Positions 41,434-48,921 of a stretch of DNA of 64,000 bases are shown here, piece after piece. The stretch is from Sporichthya polymorpha DSM 43042. Lineage in GTDB: Bacteria; Actinomycetota; Actinomycetes; Sporichthyales; Sporichthyaceae. Under the pieces are notes generated by a model. That model was not told where the DNA came from, did no database searches, and was given only the letters and a program-made list of their open reading frames with translations. The DNA lies in contig NZ_KB913029.1 of the NCBI RefSeq assembly GCF_000384115.1, positions 2,641,057 through 2,705,056 on the forward strand, read 5' to 3'. The number at the start of each line of letters is the position of its first letter. The first letter of the stretch is position 1. Position numbers and translations under genes: made by a program.

Positions 41434-42579
41434 TCAGCGCACGTAGGTGGTGGTCTGCTGCCCGACGTTTCCGGCCGTGTCCCACGCCCGGACGACCAAC
41501 GTGTGCTTACCCCTTTTGGCCTTGCGGGCGTTCCACGCGTAGTACAGCGAGTCGGTCGTCGACGACGCCTTCACCGCGCCGTCGATGAGCACCTGCATGC
41601 GCGTGACGCCGACGTTGTCCGTCGCCGAGCCGGAGATGCCCACCTCGCCGAGCGAAGAACCGATCAGCCCGACCTCCACCGAAGGTGCCGCGGAGTCCAC
41701 CGCGGGCGGGGCGGCCGTGTCGCCGTTGGGCTGGTAGACGCGCACGTAGTCGACGAGGTAGTCGGCGGGGAGGATCGTGGAGGCGTCCGGTGCCCCGGGC
41801 CAGTTCCCGCCCACCGCGAGGTTGAGCAGCAGGTAGGACTCCTTCGAGGTGACCTCGGGCCCGGTGAAGCGGGCGCGCTCGACGCCGTCGACGTACCAGA
41901 CCAACGAACCTGGTTGCCAGTTCACGCCGAACGTGTGCCAGCCGGCGGAGAAGTCGGGGCCGGTCCACGCCCGGCCGACGCCGCCGTGCGATCCGTCCGA
42001 CTTCACGTAGTGATAGTGCATGTTGGTCTCGGTCGGCCGGTCGCCGATGATCTCCATGACGTCGATCTCGGGTGGCCACGAGTGGTCGTTCGGCAGCAAC
42101 CAGAACGCCGGCCACAGGCCCTTGCCGGCCGGCACACGCACGCGCGCCTCGGCGTATCCGTACGTGAAGGTGAACCCGGCGGGCTTGGCGGGGTCGCTCC
42201 ACTCGCTGCCGCCGGTGCTGACCATGCCCGAGGTGTATCGGTAGGTCTTGCCGTTCCACCCGACGGCGTCCTGCCTGCGGGCCTGCAGCCGCAGACTGCC
42301 GCCCGCGACCGAGACGTTGTTCGGTGTGTAGAGCTCCAGCTCGTTGTTCGTCTCGATCGTGCAGGTGTCCGGCGCCCAGAAGAAGCACGTGTGCCACCGC
42401 GAGCTGTCGAGTGCCGGGGCGGAGAACTCGTCGGCGAAGACGAGGTTCCAGCTCTCGTCAACCGGTCCGGCCGCGGCGGCGGAGGACGCCGGACCGGCCA
42501 ACGGCGCCGCCGTCGCGGCAATCAGGGCAGCAGCGCCGATCACGGAGGTGGCGATACGACGACGGAGGTGGCCTCTCAT
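41434..42579 (-). CDS. Secreted GH16 family glycoside hydrolase with C-terminal Ig-like domain
   Basis: This 381-residue protein has a Sec signal peptide (about residues 1-37). The GH16 beta-jelly-roll catalytic domain carries PPEIDVMEIIG; Glu171, Asp173 and Glu176 form the ExDxxE catalytic motif. A C-terminal bacterial Ig-like domain (about residues 295-381; GISGSATDNVGVTRMQVLID) follows. GH16 enzymes cleave beta-1,3/1,4-glucans or galactans. The gene has its own 106-bp upstream gap with two DevR-box-like sites and lies after a second GH16 gene and a polysaccharide operon. Remodelling of the organism's own polysaccharide is a reasonable inference; the substrate is unknown. Confidence 0.9.
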   Translation of the reverse strand: MRGHLRRRIATSVIGAAALIAATAAPLAGPASSAAAAGPVDESWNLVFADEFSAPALDSSRWHTCFFWAPDTCTIETNNELELYTPNNVSVAGGSLRLQARRQDAVGWNGKTYRYTSGMVSTGGSEWSDPAKPAGFTFTYGYAEARVRVPAGKGLWPAFWLLPNDHSWPPEIDVMEIIGDRPTETNMHYHYVKSDGSHGGVGRAWTGPDFSAGWHTFGVNWQPGSLVWYVDGVERARFTGPEVTSKESYLLLNLAVGGNWPGAPDASTILPADYLVDYVRVYQPNGDTAAPPAVDSAAPSVEVGLIGSSLGEVGISGSATDNVGVTRMQVLIDGAVKASSTTDSLYYAWNARKAKRGKHTLVVRAWDTAGNVGQQTTTYVR

Positions 42580-42612
42580 GCCGAGAACCTCGGCGCTGCG
42601 CGGGCCGCCTTG

Positions 42613-42647
42613 AGGGCTTTGGGCCCAGTGACAGGGCCTTAGGTCCC
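42613..42647. promoter_or_regulatory. Tandem DevR-box-like sites upstream of GH16 gene
   Basis: AGGGCTTTGGGCCC (42613-42626) has one mismatch to the core. GGGCCTTAGGTCCC (42634-42647) is exact and is followed by GAA as in the full consensus. They start exactly 21 bp apart, placing both on the same face of the helix. The nearer site is 34 bp from the minus-strand ATG at 42579. Confidence 0.6.
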
Positions 42648-42685
42648 GAAATCACGGGGATCGCGCGGGAGATTTTACCGTCGGA

Positions 42686-43600
42686 TCAGGGGCCCGCGGG
42701 GCGTTGGTGCACGCGAACCCAGTCCACGAGCAGCTCGGTCGGGAACGGCGTCTTCGCATTCGGTGACCCGGGCCACGTGCCGCCGACGGCGAGGTTGAAC
42801 AACAGATAGGCCGGTTTGTCGGTCACCGTCGGGCCGGTGTAGCGGGCCCGCTCCACCCCGTCGACGTACCAGACGAGCGAGCCCGGGCGCCAGTCCACGC
42901 CGTACACGTGCCAGTCCGCCGAGAAGTCGGGGCCGCGCCAGCCGTCTCCGACGTTGACGTGCGTGCCGTTCGCCCGGAGGTAGTGGTAGTGCATGGTGGT
43001 CCGGCTGGTGTCGCTGCCGAGGATCTCCATGACGTCGATCTCGGGCGGCCAGCTGTGATCGGCCGTCGGCAACCAGAACGCCGACACCAGGCCCCGCCCG
43101 GTGGGCACCTTCATACGTGCTTCGACATAGCCGTAGCGGAAGACGAAGCTGGGCTCCTTCGGTGGCTCGCTGTAGGTGCTCCCGCCGGTGCTCACGGCAC
43201 CTGAGGTGTACTCGAAGGTACGGCCGTTCCAGCCGGTCGCACGTTCGCGCCGGGCCTGCAGCCGCAGCACGCCGTTCGCGACCTCGACGTTGTCGCTGGT
43301 GTAGAGCCCGAGTTCGTCGTGCGTCTCGATGGTGCAGGTCGTCGGCGCCCACCAGAAGCACGTGTGCCAGGTGCTGCCGTCGAGACGGGGGCCGTCGAAC
43401 TCGTCGGCGAAGATCAGTCGAAGCCCGTCCGCGGGGGCGCTCGGCCACCGCTCCGGCACTGTCTCCGTCGGGGAACCGACGCCCAGGACCTCGGTGACCG
43501 GCGGAGATTCGAGGTCGAAGTGCGAGACCGTCGCGACCGAGACGCCGAGGGTGAACGCGGCCGCCAGCACCGCGGTCGTGAGGACTCCGATCCGCGGCAC
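42686..43600 (-). CDS. Secreted or membrane-anchored GH16 family glycoside hydrolase
   Basis: This 304-residue paralogue of the protein at 41434 has an uncleaved-anchor-like or signal segment at residues 5-26. The catalytic motif is PPEIDVMEILG with Glu187, Asp189 and Glu192. The middle of the two proteins is very similar (RLQARRERATGWNGRTFEYT against RLQARRQDAVGWNGKTYRYT). It lacks the C-terminal Ig-like domain. It follows the epimerase gene by four bases, so it is the last gene of the polysaccharide operon. It may trim or release the polymer made by that operon. Confidence 0.88.
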   Translation of the reverse strand: MPRIGVLTTAVLAAAFTLGVSVATVSHFDLESPPVTEVLGVGSPTETVPERWPSAPADGLRLIFADEFDGPRLDGSTWHTCFWWAPTTCTIETHDELGLYTSDNVEVANGVLRLQARRERATGWNGRTFEYTSGAVSTGGSTYSEPPKEPSFVFRYGYVEARMKVPTGRGLVSAFWLPTADHSWPPEIDVMEILGSDTSRTTMHYHYLRANGTHVNVGDGWRGPDFSADWHVYGVDWRPGSLVWYVDGVERARYTGPTVTDKPAYLLFNLAVGGTWPGSPNAKTPFPTELLVDWVRVHQRPAGP

Positions 43601-43604
43601 GTCG

Positions 43605-44579
43605 TCATCTCCCCGTCGACGCGGTGACGGCGGGCCCCGGGACGGTGAGCTCGGGGACAGCGGCTTCGTAGGTGCGGCGGATTCCCTCGGTCAGCGGAGT
43701 CCTGGCCTCCCACCCCAGTACCCGACCCGCTCGCGACGGGTCGAGACAGGAGCGCAGCACCTCGCCCGGGCGCGCCGGCGCGCGACGGGTGCGGACGGGT
43801 TTGCCGGTGACCTCTCCGAGCAGGTCGACGAGGCGACGGACGGACGTCTCCGTGCCGGTGCCGATGTTCAGCGCTCCGGTCGCCCTGCTCGTCGTCGCCG
43901 CCAGGACGGCGTCGACGACGTCGGAGACGTACACGAAGTCGCGCGTCTGCAACCCGTCCCCGAAGACGCGCGTGAGGTCGCCGTTGCGCGCGCGCTCGCA
44001 GAGGATGGCGACGATGCCGCCCTCGCCGGAGCTCCGCTGACGGGGGCCGTAGACGTTCGCGAATCGGAGGGCGACGGTCGAGAGCCCGTGCAGGCGGGTG
44101 TAGAGCGCCAGGTAGTTCTCCGCGCTGAGCTTGCTCTGCCCGTAGCCGGACATCGGCCTGGTTCGGGCCGTCTCCGAGGTCGGCAGGGCCACCCGATCCC
44201 CGTACACCGCTCCGCCACTCGAGGCCAGGACGAAGCGTTGAGCACCGGCGGCGCGGGCCGCCTCGAGCATCGAGATCGTGCCGAGAACGTTGACGTCGGC
44301 GTCGAGTGCGGGGTCGTCGACCGAGGTCCGGACGTCGACCTGCGCCGCGAGATGCACGACGATCGCCGGCCGCTCCGCCGCGAGGAGTCCGCGGACCAAC
44401 GCTGTGTCGCGAACGTCCACGCGGTGCAGACGCGCCCCGTGCCGGCGGGCGTTCTCCAGGTTGGAGACGTGCCCGGTCGTCAGGTTGTCGATCACGCTGA
44501 CGGTCAGTCCGCGGTCGAGCAGTGCGTCGACGACATGGGATCCGATGAAACCGGCTCCGCCGGTCACGACGACGTGCAT
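43605..44579 (-). CDS. NAD-dependent epimerase (UDP-glucose 4-epimerase-like)
   Basis: This 324-residue extended SDR protein has the NAD-binding start VVVTGGAGFIGSHVVDALLD, the catalytic serine region LASSGGAVYGD, and the YxxxK pair in YGQSKLSAENYLALY. The substrate-side segment is RFANVYGPRQRSSGEGGIV. It most likely interconverts nucleotide sugars (for example UDP-glucose and UDP-galactose) for the polysaccharide operon. ATG 44579 overlaps the end of the upstream small membrane protein gene by 16 bases. The GH16 gene follows. Confidence 0.9.
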   Translation of the reverse strand: MHVVVTGGAGFIGSHVVDALLDRGLTVSVIDNLTTGHVSNLENARRHGARLHRVDVRDTALVRGLLAAERPAIVVHLAAQVDVRTSVDDPALDADVNVLGTISMLEAARAAGAQRFVLASSGGAVYGDRVALPTSETARTRPMSGYGQSKLSAENYLALYTRLHGLSTVALRFANVYGPRQRSSGEGGIVAILCERARNGDLTRVFGDGLQTRDFVYVSDVVDAVLAATTSRATGALNIGTGTETSVRRLVDLLGEVTGKPVRTRRAPARPGEVLRSCLDPSRAGRVLGWEARTPLTEGIRRTYEAAVPELTVPGPAVTASTGR

Positions 44580-44956
44580 GGTCGTGCCTCCTCGTGAAGG
44601 TGGGTCAGAGGACGGGATCGCCACCACGCGGCAGTCGCGCCCGCCGTGCTGAACACGGCGAGCAGGGCGATCAGAACGGTCGGGTGCCACCAGCCGGCGA
44701 TGGCCGCGGCGCCGGAGATCAGGACGCCGGCGGCGATGCTGCCCCCGAGCGTGACGGACGCCCACGAGGCGACCTCGCGGATGCCGAGCAGGGCTGCCAT
44801 CGCGGCCCCGGGGCCGACGAGGACGAAACTCAGGACGCAGACCGAACGGATCGCCACGGGTGCGCCGACGACCACGGTGATCGTCGTGACGGCAGCGAGC
44901 GCGTCGACCAGGACGGCGGTCAGCGCCGGGAACCGAGGCCCGAGAAAGGAATTCAT
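44564..44956 (-). CDS. Four-TM membrane protein of unknown function
   Basis: This 130-residue protein has four hydrophobic segments (about residues 12-32, 36-56, 65-88, 92-112), with TTITVVVGAPVAIRSVCVLS and FVLVGPGAAMAALLGI. The topology resembles small membrane partners of glycosyltransferases, but I do not recognise the family. Its start overlaps the stop of the giant fusion gene by four bases (ATGA), and its end overlaps the epimerase start. It is therefore firmly within the operon. Confidence 0.7.
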   Translation of the reverse strand: MNSFLGPRFPALTAVLVDALAAVTTITVVVGAPVAIRSVCVLSFVLVGPGAAMAALLGIREVASWASVTLGGSIAAGVLISGAAAIAGWWHPTVLIALLAVFSTAGATAAWWRSRPLTHLHEEARPCTSS

Positions 44957-47900
44957 GGCGTGGCTCCCCACCACTGCTGGTCGGTCGCCACCACGAACTC
45001 GTGCCGGAGCACGAGCGCTCCGGGGCTCGCGTACACCAGCTGGAAGTCCCCCGACGCCAGGAGCGCACCGGCGATCGTGTCCTGGATCTCGTGGGGGAGG
45101 TCGGTGCCGTAGTCGAGCGCGGCGTCCTGGGCGTCGCTGAGGAGCAGATAGCCGGTGAAGGCTTCCGACTCGCCCATGAGGTCGATCACGACCGAGGTCG
45201 GATCGGTGGCGAGCTCCCGGCGCTTCTCGACGGGCAACTCCGAGAGCCAGGCGTACCGGAACCGCTCGTAGTCGCGGTCCTTCCACGGGAAGTCGAGTGC
45301 TGCTCCGACGAGGACGGACCCGGGCTCGGCGTGTTCCCGGACCCAGACGTTGGCGGCCCGCTCCTCGGCGTCGAAGTAGTTCGCGCGCTCCTTGCCGTAG
45401 TACGCCAGGGTGAACAGCGCGGTCAGCGTCAGGAGGAGGGCCGTCGTCGGGACCAGGCGTCGTCGCCGGCGAGCCACGGCGCCGGCTGCAAGCAGCGCGG
45501 CCCACGGCAGCGCGAACAGGTAGACGCGGAAGACGATCTCGCCGTCGTAGCTGCTCACCACGAGCGGCACCGGAACCAGGGCGAGCAGGGCGGCGGTGAG
45601 GGTGCGTACGTCGCGGCGCTCGCGCAACAGGGTGAGAGCCGCGAGAGCGGCGACGAGGAGCACGAGGGCGCGGCCGGCCCAGATGACGACGGCCTGCTCG
45701 GTGCTCGTCGCGGAGGCCAACGTCTCCGCCGCGTTGTTGTCGGGGCGGCCCAGCGTGGCGAGCAGTCCGGCGGAGTGGGCGGCCAGGTACTCGCGGCCCA
45801 GCGTCGCCATCCACACCGCGGTGAACAACGCCATCGGCAGCGGCAGCCAGCGCGGTGCCGACCCCGGTCGGATCGCCAGGACGAGAAGCACGCCGAACAG
45901 GACGGGCGGTGTGAGCTGGTGGCTGCCGGTGACCGCGAGCATCAGCGCGGCGAGCAGGATCGTCGTCGCCCGCGGAGTTCCTGGGCCCCACCGCAGCACC
46001 AGCGCCACGACGCACAGGAAGAGGAAGAAGGTCATCGCCTGCGGAGCGAAGTAGTCCTGCCCGACCCAGTTGGTCAGCGCGAGCAGACTGACGCCGAGCC
46101 AGACGCGGCGGACGTCGTCGGTCAGCGCGCGGAAAGCCACCAGCGCCGGGACACCGAACGCGAGCGGGAAGAACACCGGAGCCCAGCGCGCGAGCGTCGC
46201 CGGATCCATCCCGGTCGTGTCCGAGAGCAACGCCGAGAACGTGAAGAACCCGGGCCACGAGTGGTACACCCCGAGCGTCGGGTCAGAGGGGTCGATGCCC
46301 CCGTGGCGGTTGATGTAGTCGACGACGCCGAGGTGCTTGAACGTCCAGGAGTACCGCGGTTCGTCGTACAGCAACGCCGGCGTGGCGTGCAGGACCAGCA
46401 GTGCCCCGACCAGGTGCGCGCCGATGACGGCACCGGCCGAACCGCGGGCGATGTGCAGCGCGATGAGAACGACGATCCCGCCGAGGGCGAGGAACCAGGC
46501 CGGCGGAAGGACCGAGACCAGGCCGAGGTCGGTCATCGCGGCGGGATCCACTCCGCGGAGCGAGAACAGCCAGGTGGCGACGCCGGCCGCGAGTGGCAGG
46601 GTCGCCGCCGCGAGCCGCAGCACCCGGCCGGCTTGCGCTCGCGCCGCGGACTGCGGCAGCAGGCGCGCGCTGAGGTAACCGGCGGCCGTGATTGCGACCC
46701 CGGCGAGCAGCGCCAGGGCACGCCGTGGACGCCGGTCACGAAGCGCGCGGGCGACGGCGAGAGGAATGACGCGGGTCGCGTACGACCGCTCCGTGCCCAG
46801 CGAGTCGGCGCCGGTACGTTCCGCCACGCCGGCCTTGGAGATGCCCTCCGCCCAGCAGCGCGACCGGAAGTACCGGAACGTTCCGCGCTCCGCCGGGACG
46901 TGATGGTGTGTCACGGCCGCGGGGACGCTGACGATCCGTACGCCCGGGTGCGCCTGCCGCAGCCGGATGCAGAGCTCCGTCTCCTCGCACCCGACCGGCA
47001 CGGTGCCGACCCGGCCGAGTCCCTCGTCGAATCCCCCGAGCAGGAGGACCGGCACTCGGCGCAGGGACATGCCGGCACCGACGGCGTTGCGCACCTCGGC
47101 CGGGCCCTCCGGTCCGCCGGTCCAGCTGCACCCGACGACCCAGTCGAACTCCGGGGGGAACCAGCCGGGCCGGGCGGCGGCCCACACGGGCTCGATCCGC
47201 GCGGCGGTGCCGACGACGGTCGAGTCGGCGTACGCCGCGGCCTGGGCGGCCACCCACTCCGGACCCGCGGCCGCGTCGTCGTCGAGGAAGGCGACGACGT
47301 CGCCGGCGGCGAGCGCGACTCCGGTGTTGCGTGCCCCCGACAGACCCGGCTGTCCGGTGCTGGCGACCGTTCTGGCCCAGGGCAGAGCTGCGCGCACCCG
47401 GTCCAGCAGCTCGGGGTTGTGATCGACGACCACGATCACCTCGAGTGGCTCCGTCGTCTGCGCCCGCAGGGACTCGGCGGCGGCCACGAGCTGTTCCCAC
47501 CGGGCGTCGGTCCAGCAGCAGATGACGACGCTGACCGTGACGGGCGGCGCCGCCACCACCGGAGGGGGCGGAGCGGCCGGCCGCCCGACCACCGGCGTCG
47601 GCCCGCCGCCGAGCCGGGCCAGGACCACGGCCACCACGGTCTGGCCGATCAGCCAGGCCGCGGCCACGCCGCGTACTCCCTGACTGTCCATCAGGTACAG
47701 CGCGAGACCGATCACCAGGACGCTCTGGGCCATGCGGGTGCCGACGACGACCCGCATTCGCTGGAGCACCTGGGCGGCGCTGACGCGCAGGTCGATCAGG
47801 ACGTTCGGAACCGCGGACAGGGCGAGGAGCCGCAGGGTCGTGTCGTGGACGACGTAGTCGGGACCGAAGAGCGCGAGGATCTGCGGGGCGAAGACCACGA

Positions 47901-48888
47901 CGAGGAACGCCGCCGGGGCGACGAGCATCATCGTGTGCGCGATCAGGGACCGGACGTCCCGATCCAGATCCGCGCCCGGGTCGGCGGAGTGGGCGACCAG
48001 CGACTGGCCCATCGCCAGCGGCACGAGGTACAGCGAGTACGAGATGGTCCACGCGAGCAGCAGGCCGGCCGTGTCCACCGCGCCGACCCGGGCGATGACC
48101 ACGAGGGGCAGACCGGAGACCGCCGCGAACAGGAACAGGCTCGCGACGTAGTCCAGAGCCAGGAAGCGCCCCATGGTGCGGAGGGCGGGCACCTGCTCCA
48201 CCGGTCGCTCGACCATGTGGGCGGGGACAGCCCGGAACAGGACGTAGGCCGAGGTGACCGCGACGACGACGGCGGCACTGATCGTCCAGGACAGGAAGAT
48301 TCCGGTCGCGGGGGCCGCGACGGCCAGACCGATCACCAGGACGAGCTTGAGCACCGCGAACGCGGCGTTCTCGACGGGGACGACCGCCGCCCGCCGGACC
48401 GCGGTGAGGACGTGGTCCTGGATCGAGAACCACGCCCACACCGTCACCGACACGACGAACCAACCCGCCAGGAGTGGGTCGTCGCGGAGGAAGCGCAGCT
48501 CGTCCGACCACCGGCCGAGCCCGGCGACGAAGACCGCCGCGGCCAGAGCGGTGAGGACCCCCGCCAGCAGGTAGCCGCGCAGGACCACCCGGCGGCTCGC
48601 GGCGCCGGAGTACGGCACGAAGCGCAGCAGAGCGGTCATGACGTTGGCCTGGGCGACGCCGCCCAACAACGTCACGGCCGAGATCACCGCCAGGCTGCGG
48701 CCGACGTCGTCGGCGTCGTAAGCCCGTGCCGCCACGAGCCAGTAGACGAGTCCGGACACCGCCGTGAGCGCCGAGTTCGCCACGAGGAAGTGCCCACTGC
48801 GCAGCGCTGCACCGCGGTGCGCCGAGGTGGCGACCGGGGTGGCCGGGGCCCGTGGAAGCGGGGCCGGCTCCGGCAGGGTGGCGGTCAT
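44953..48888 (-). CDS. Giant fusion: flippase, GT2 glycosyltransferase and membrane polymerase/transferase
   Basis: This 1,311-residue protein shows three modules. Residues about 25-430 form an MOP-type polysaccharide flippase (12-TM-like; HFLVANSALTAVSGLVYWLV). Residues about 450-700 form a GT-A family 2 glycosyltransferase (VSVVICCWTDARW; the DxD-like FLDDDAAAGPEWV; GFDEGLGRVG; EETELCIRLR). Residues about 715-1180 form a multi-TM region with a large HSWPGFFTF-containing loop, resembling GT-C or polymerase-like membrane proteins. A soluble C-terminal domain follows. One polypeptide would thus combine export, transfer and possibly polymerisation. ATG 48888 begins 33 bp after the dual-GT gene. 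The substrates are unknown. Confidence 0.8.
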   Translation of the reverse strand: MTATLPEPAPLPRAPATPVATSAHRGAALRSGHFLVANSALTAVSGLVYWLVAARAYDADDVGRSLAVISAVTLLGGVAQANVMTALLRFVPYSGAASRRVVLRGYLLAGVLTALAAAVFVAGLGRWSDELRFLRDDPLLAGWFVVSVTVWAWFSIQDHVLTAVRRAAVVPVENAAFAVLKLVLVIGLAVAAPATGIFLSWTISAAVVVAVTSAYVLFRAVPAHMVERPVEQVPALRTMGRFLALDYVASLFLFAAVSGLPLVVIARVGAVDTAGLLLAWTISYSLYLVPLAMGQSLVAHSADPGADLDRDVRSLIAHTMMLVAPAAFLVVVFAPQILALFGPDYVVHDTTLRLLALSAVPNVLIDLRVSAAQVLQRMRVVVGTRMAQSVLVIGLALYLMDSQGVRGVAAAWLIGQTVVAVVLARLGGGPTPVVGRPAAPPPPVVAAPPVTVSVVICCWTDARWEQLVAAAESLRAQTTEPLEVIVVVDHNPELLDRVRAALPWARTVASTGQPGLSGARNTGVALAAGDVVAFLDDDAAAGPEWVAAQAAAYADSTVVGTAARIEPVWAAARPGWFPPEFDWVVGCSWTGGPEGPAEVRNAVGAGMSLRRVPVLLLGGFDEGLGRVGTVPVGCEETELCIRLRQAHPGVRIVSVPAAVTHHHVPAERGTFRYFRSRCWAEGISKAGVAERTGADSLGTERSYATRVIPLAVARALRDRRPRRALALLAGVAITAAGYLSARLLPQSAARAQAGRVLRLAAATLPLAAGVATWLFSLRGVDPAAMTDLGLVSVLPPAWFLALGGIVVLIALHIARGSAGAVIGAHLVGALLVLHATPALLYDEPRYSWTFKHLGVVDYINRHGGIDPSDPTLGVYHSWPGFFTFSALLSDTTGMDPATLARWAPVFFPLAFGVPALVAFRALTDDVRRVWLGVSLLALTNWVGQDYFAPQAMTFFLFLCVVALVLRWGPGTPRATTILLAALMLAVTGSHQLTPPVLFGVLLVLAIRPGSAPRWLPLPMALFTAVWMATLGREYLAAHSAGLLATLGRPDNNAAETLASATSTEQAVVIWAGRALVLLVAALAALTLLRERRDVRTLTAALLALVPVPLVVSSYDGEIVFRVYLFALPWAALLAAGAVARRRRRLVPTTALLLTLTALFTLAYYGKERANYFDAEERAANVWVREHAEPGSVLVGAALDFPWKDRDYERFRYAWLSELPVEKRRELATDPTSVVIDLMGESEAFTGYLLLSDAQDAALDYGTDLPHEIQDTIAGALLASGDFQLVYASPGALVLRHEFVVATDQQWWGATP

Positions 48889-48921
48889 CGCGGATGCTCC
48901 GGTGGTCGGTGGTGCCGCTAT

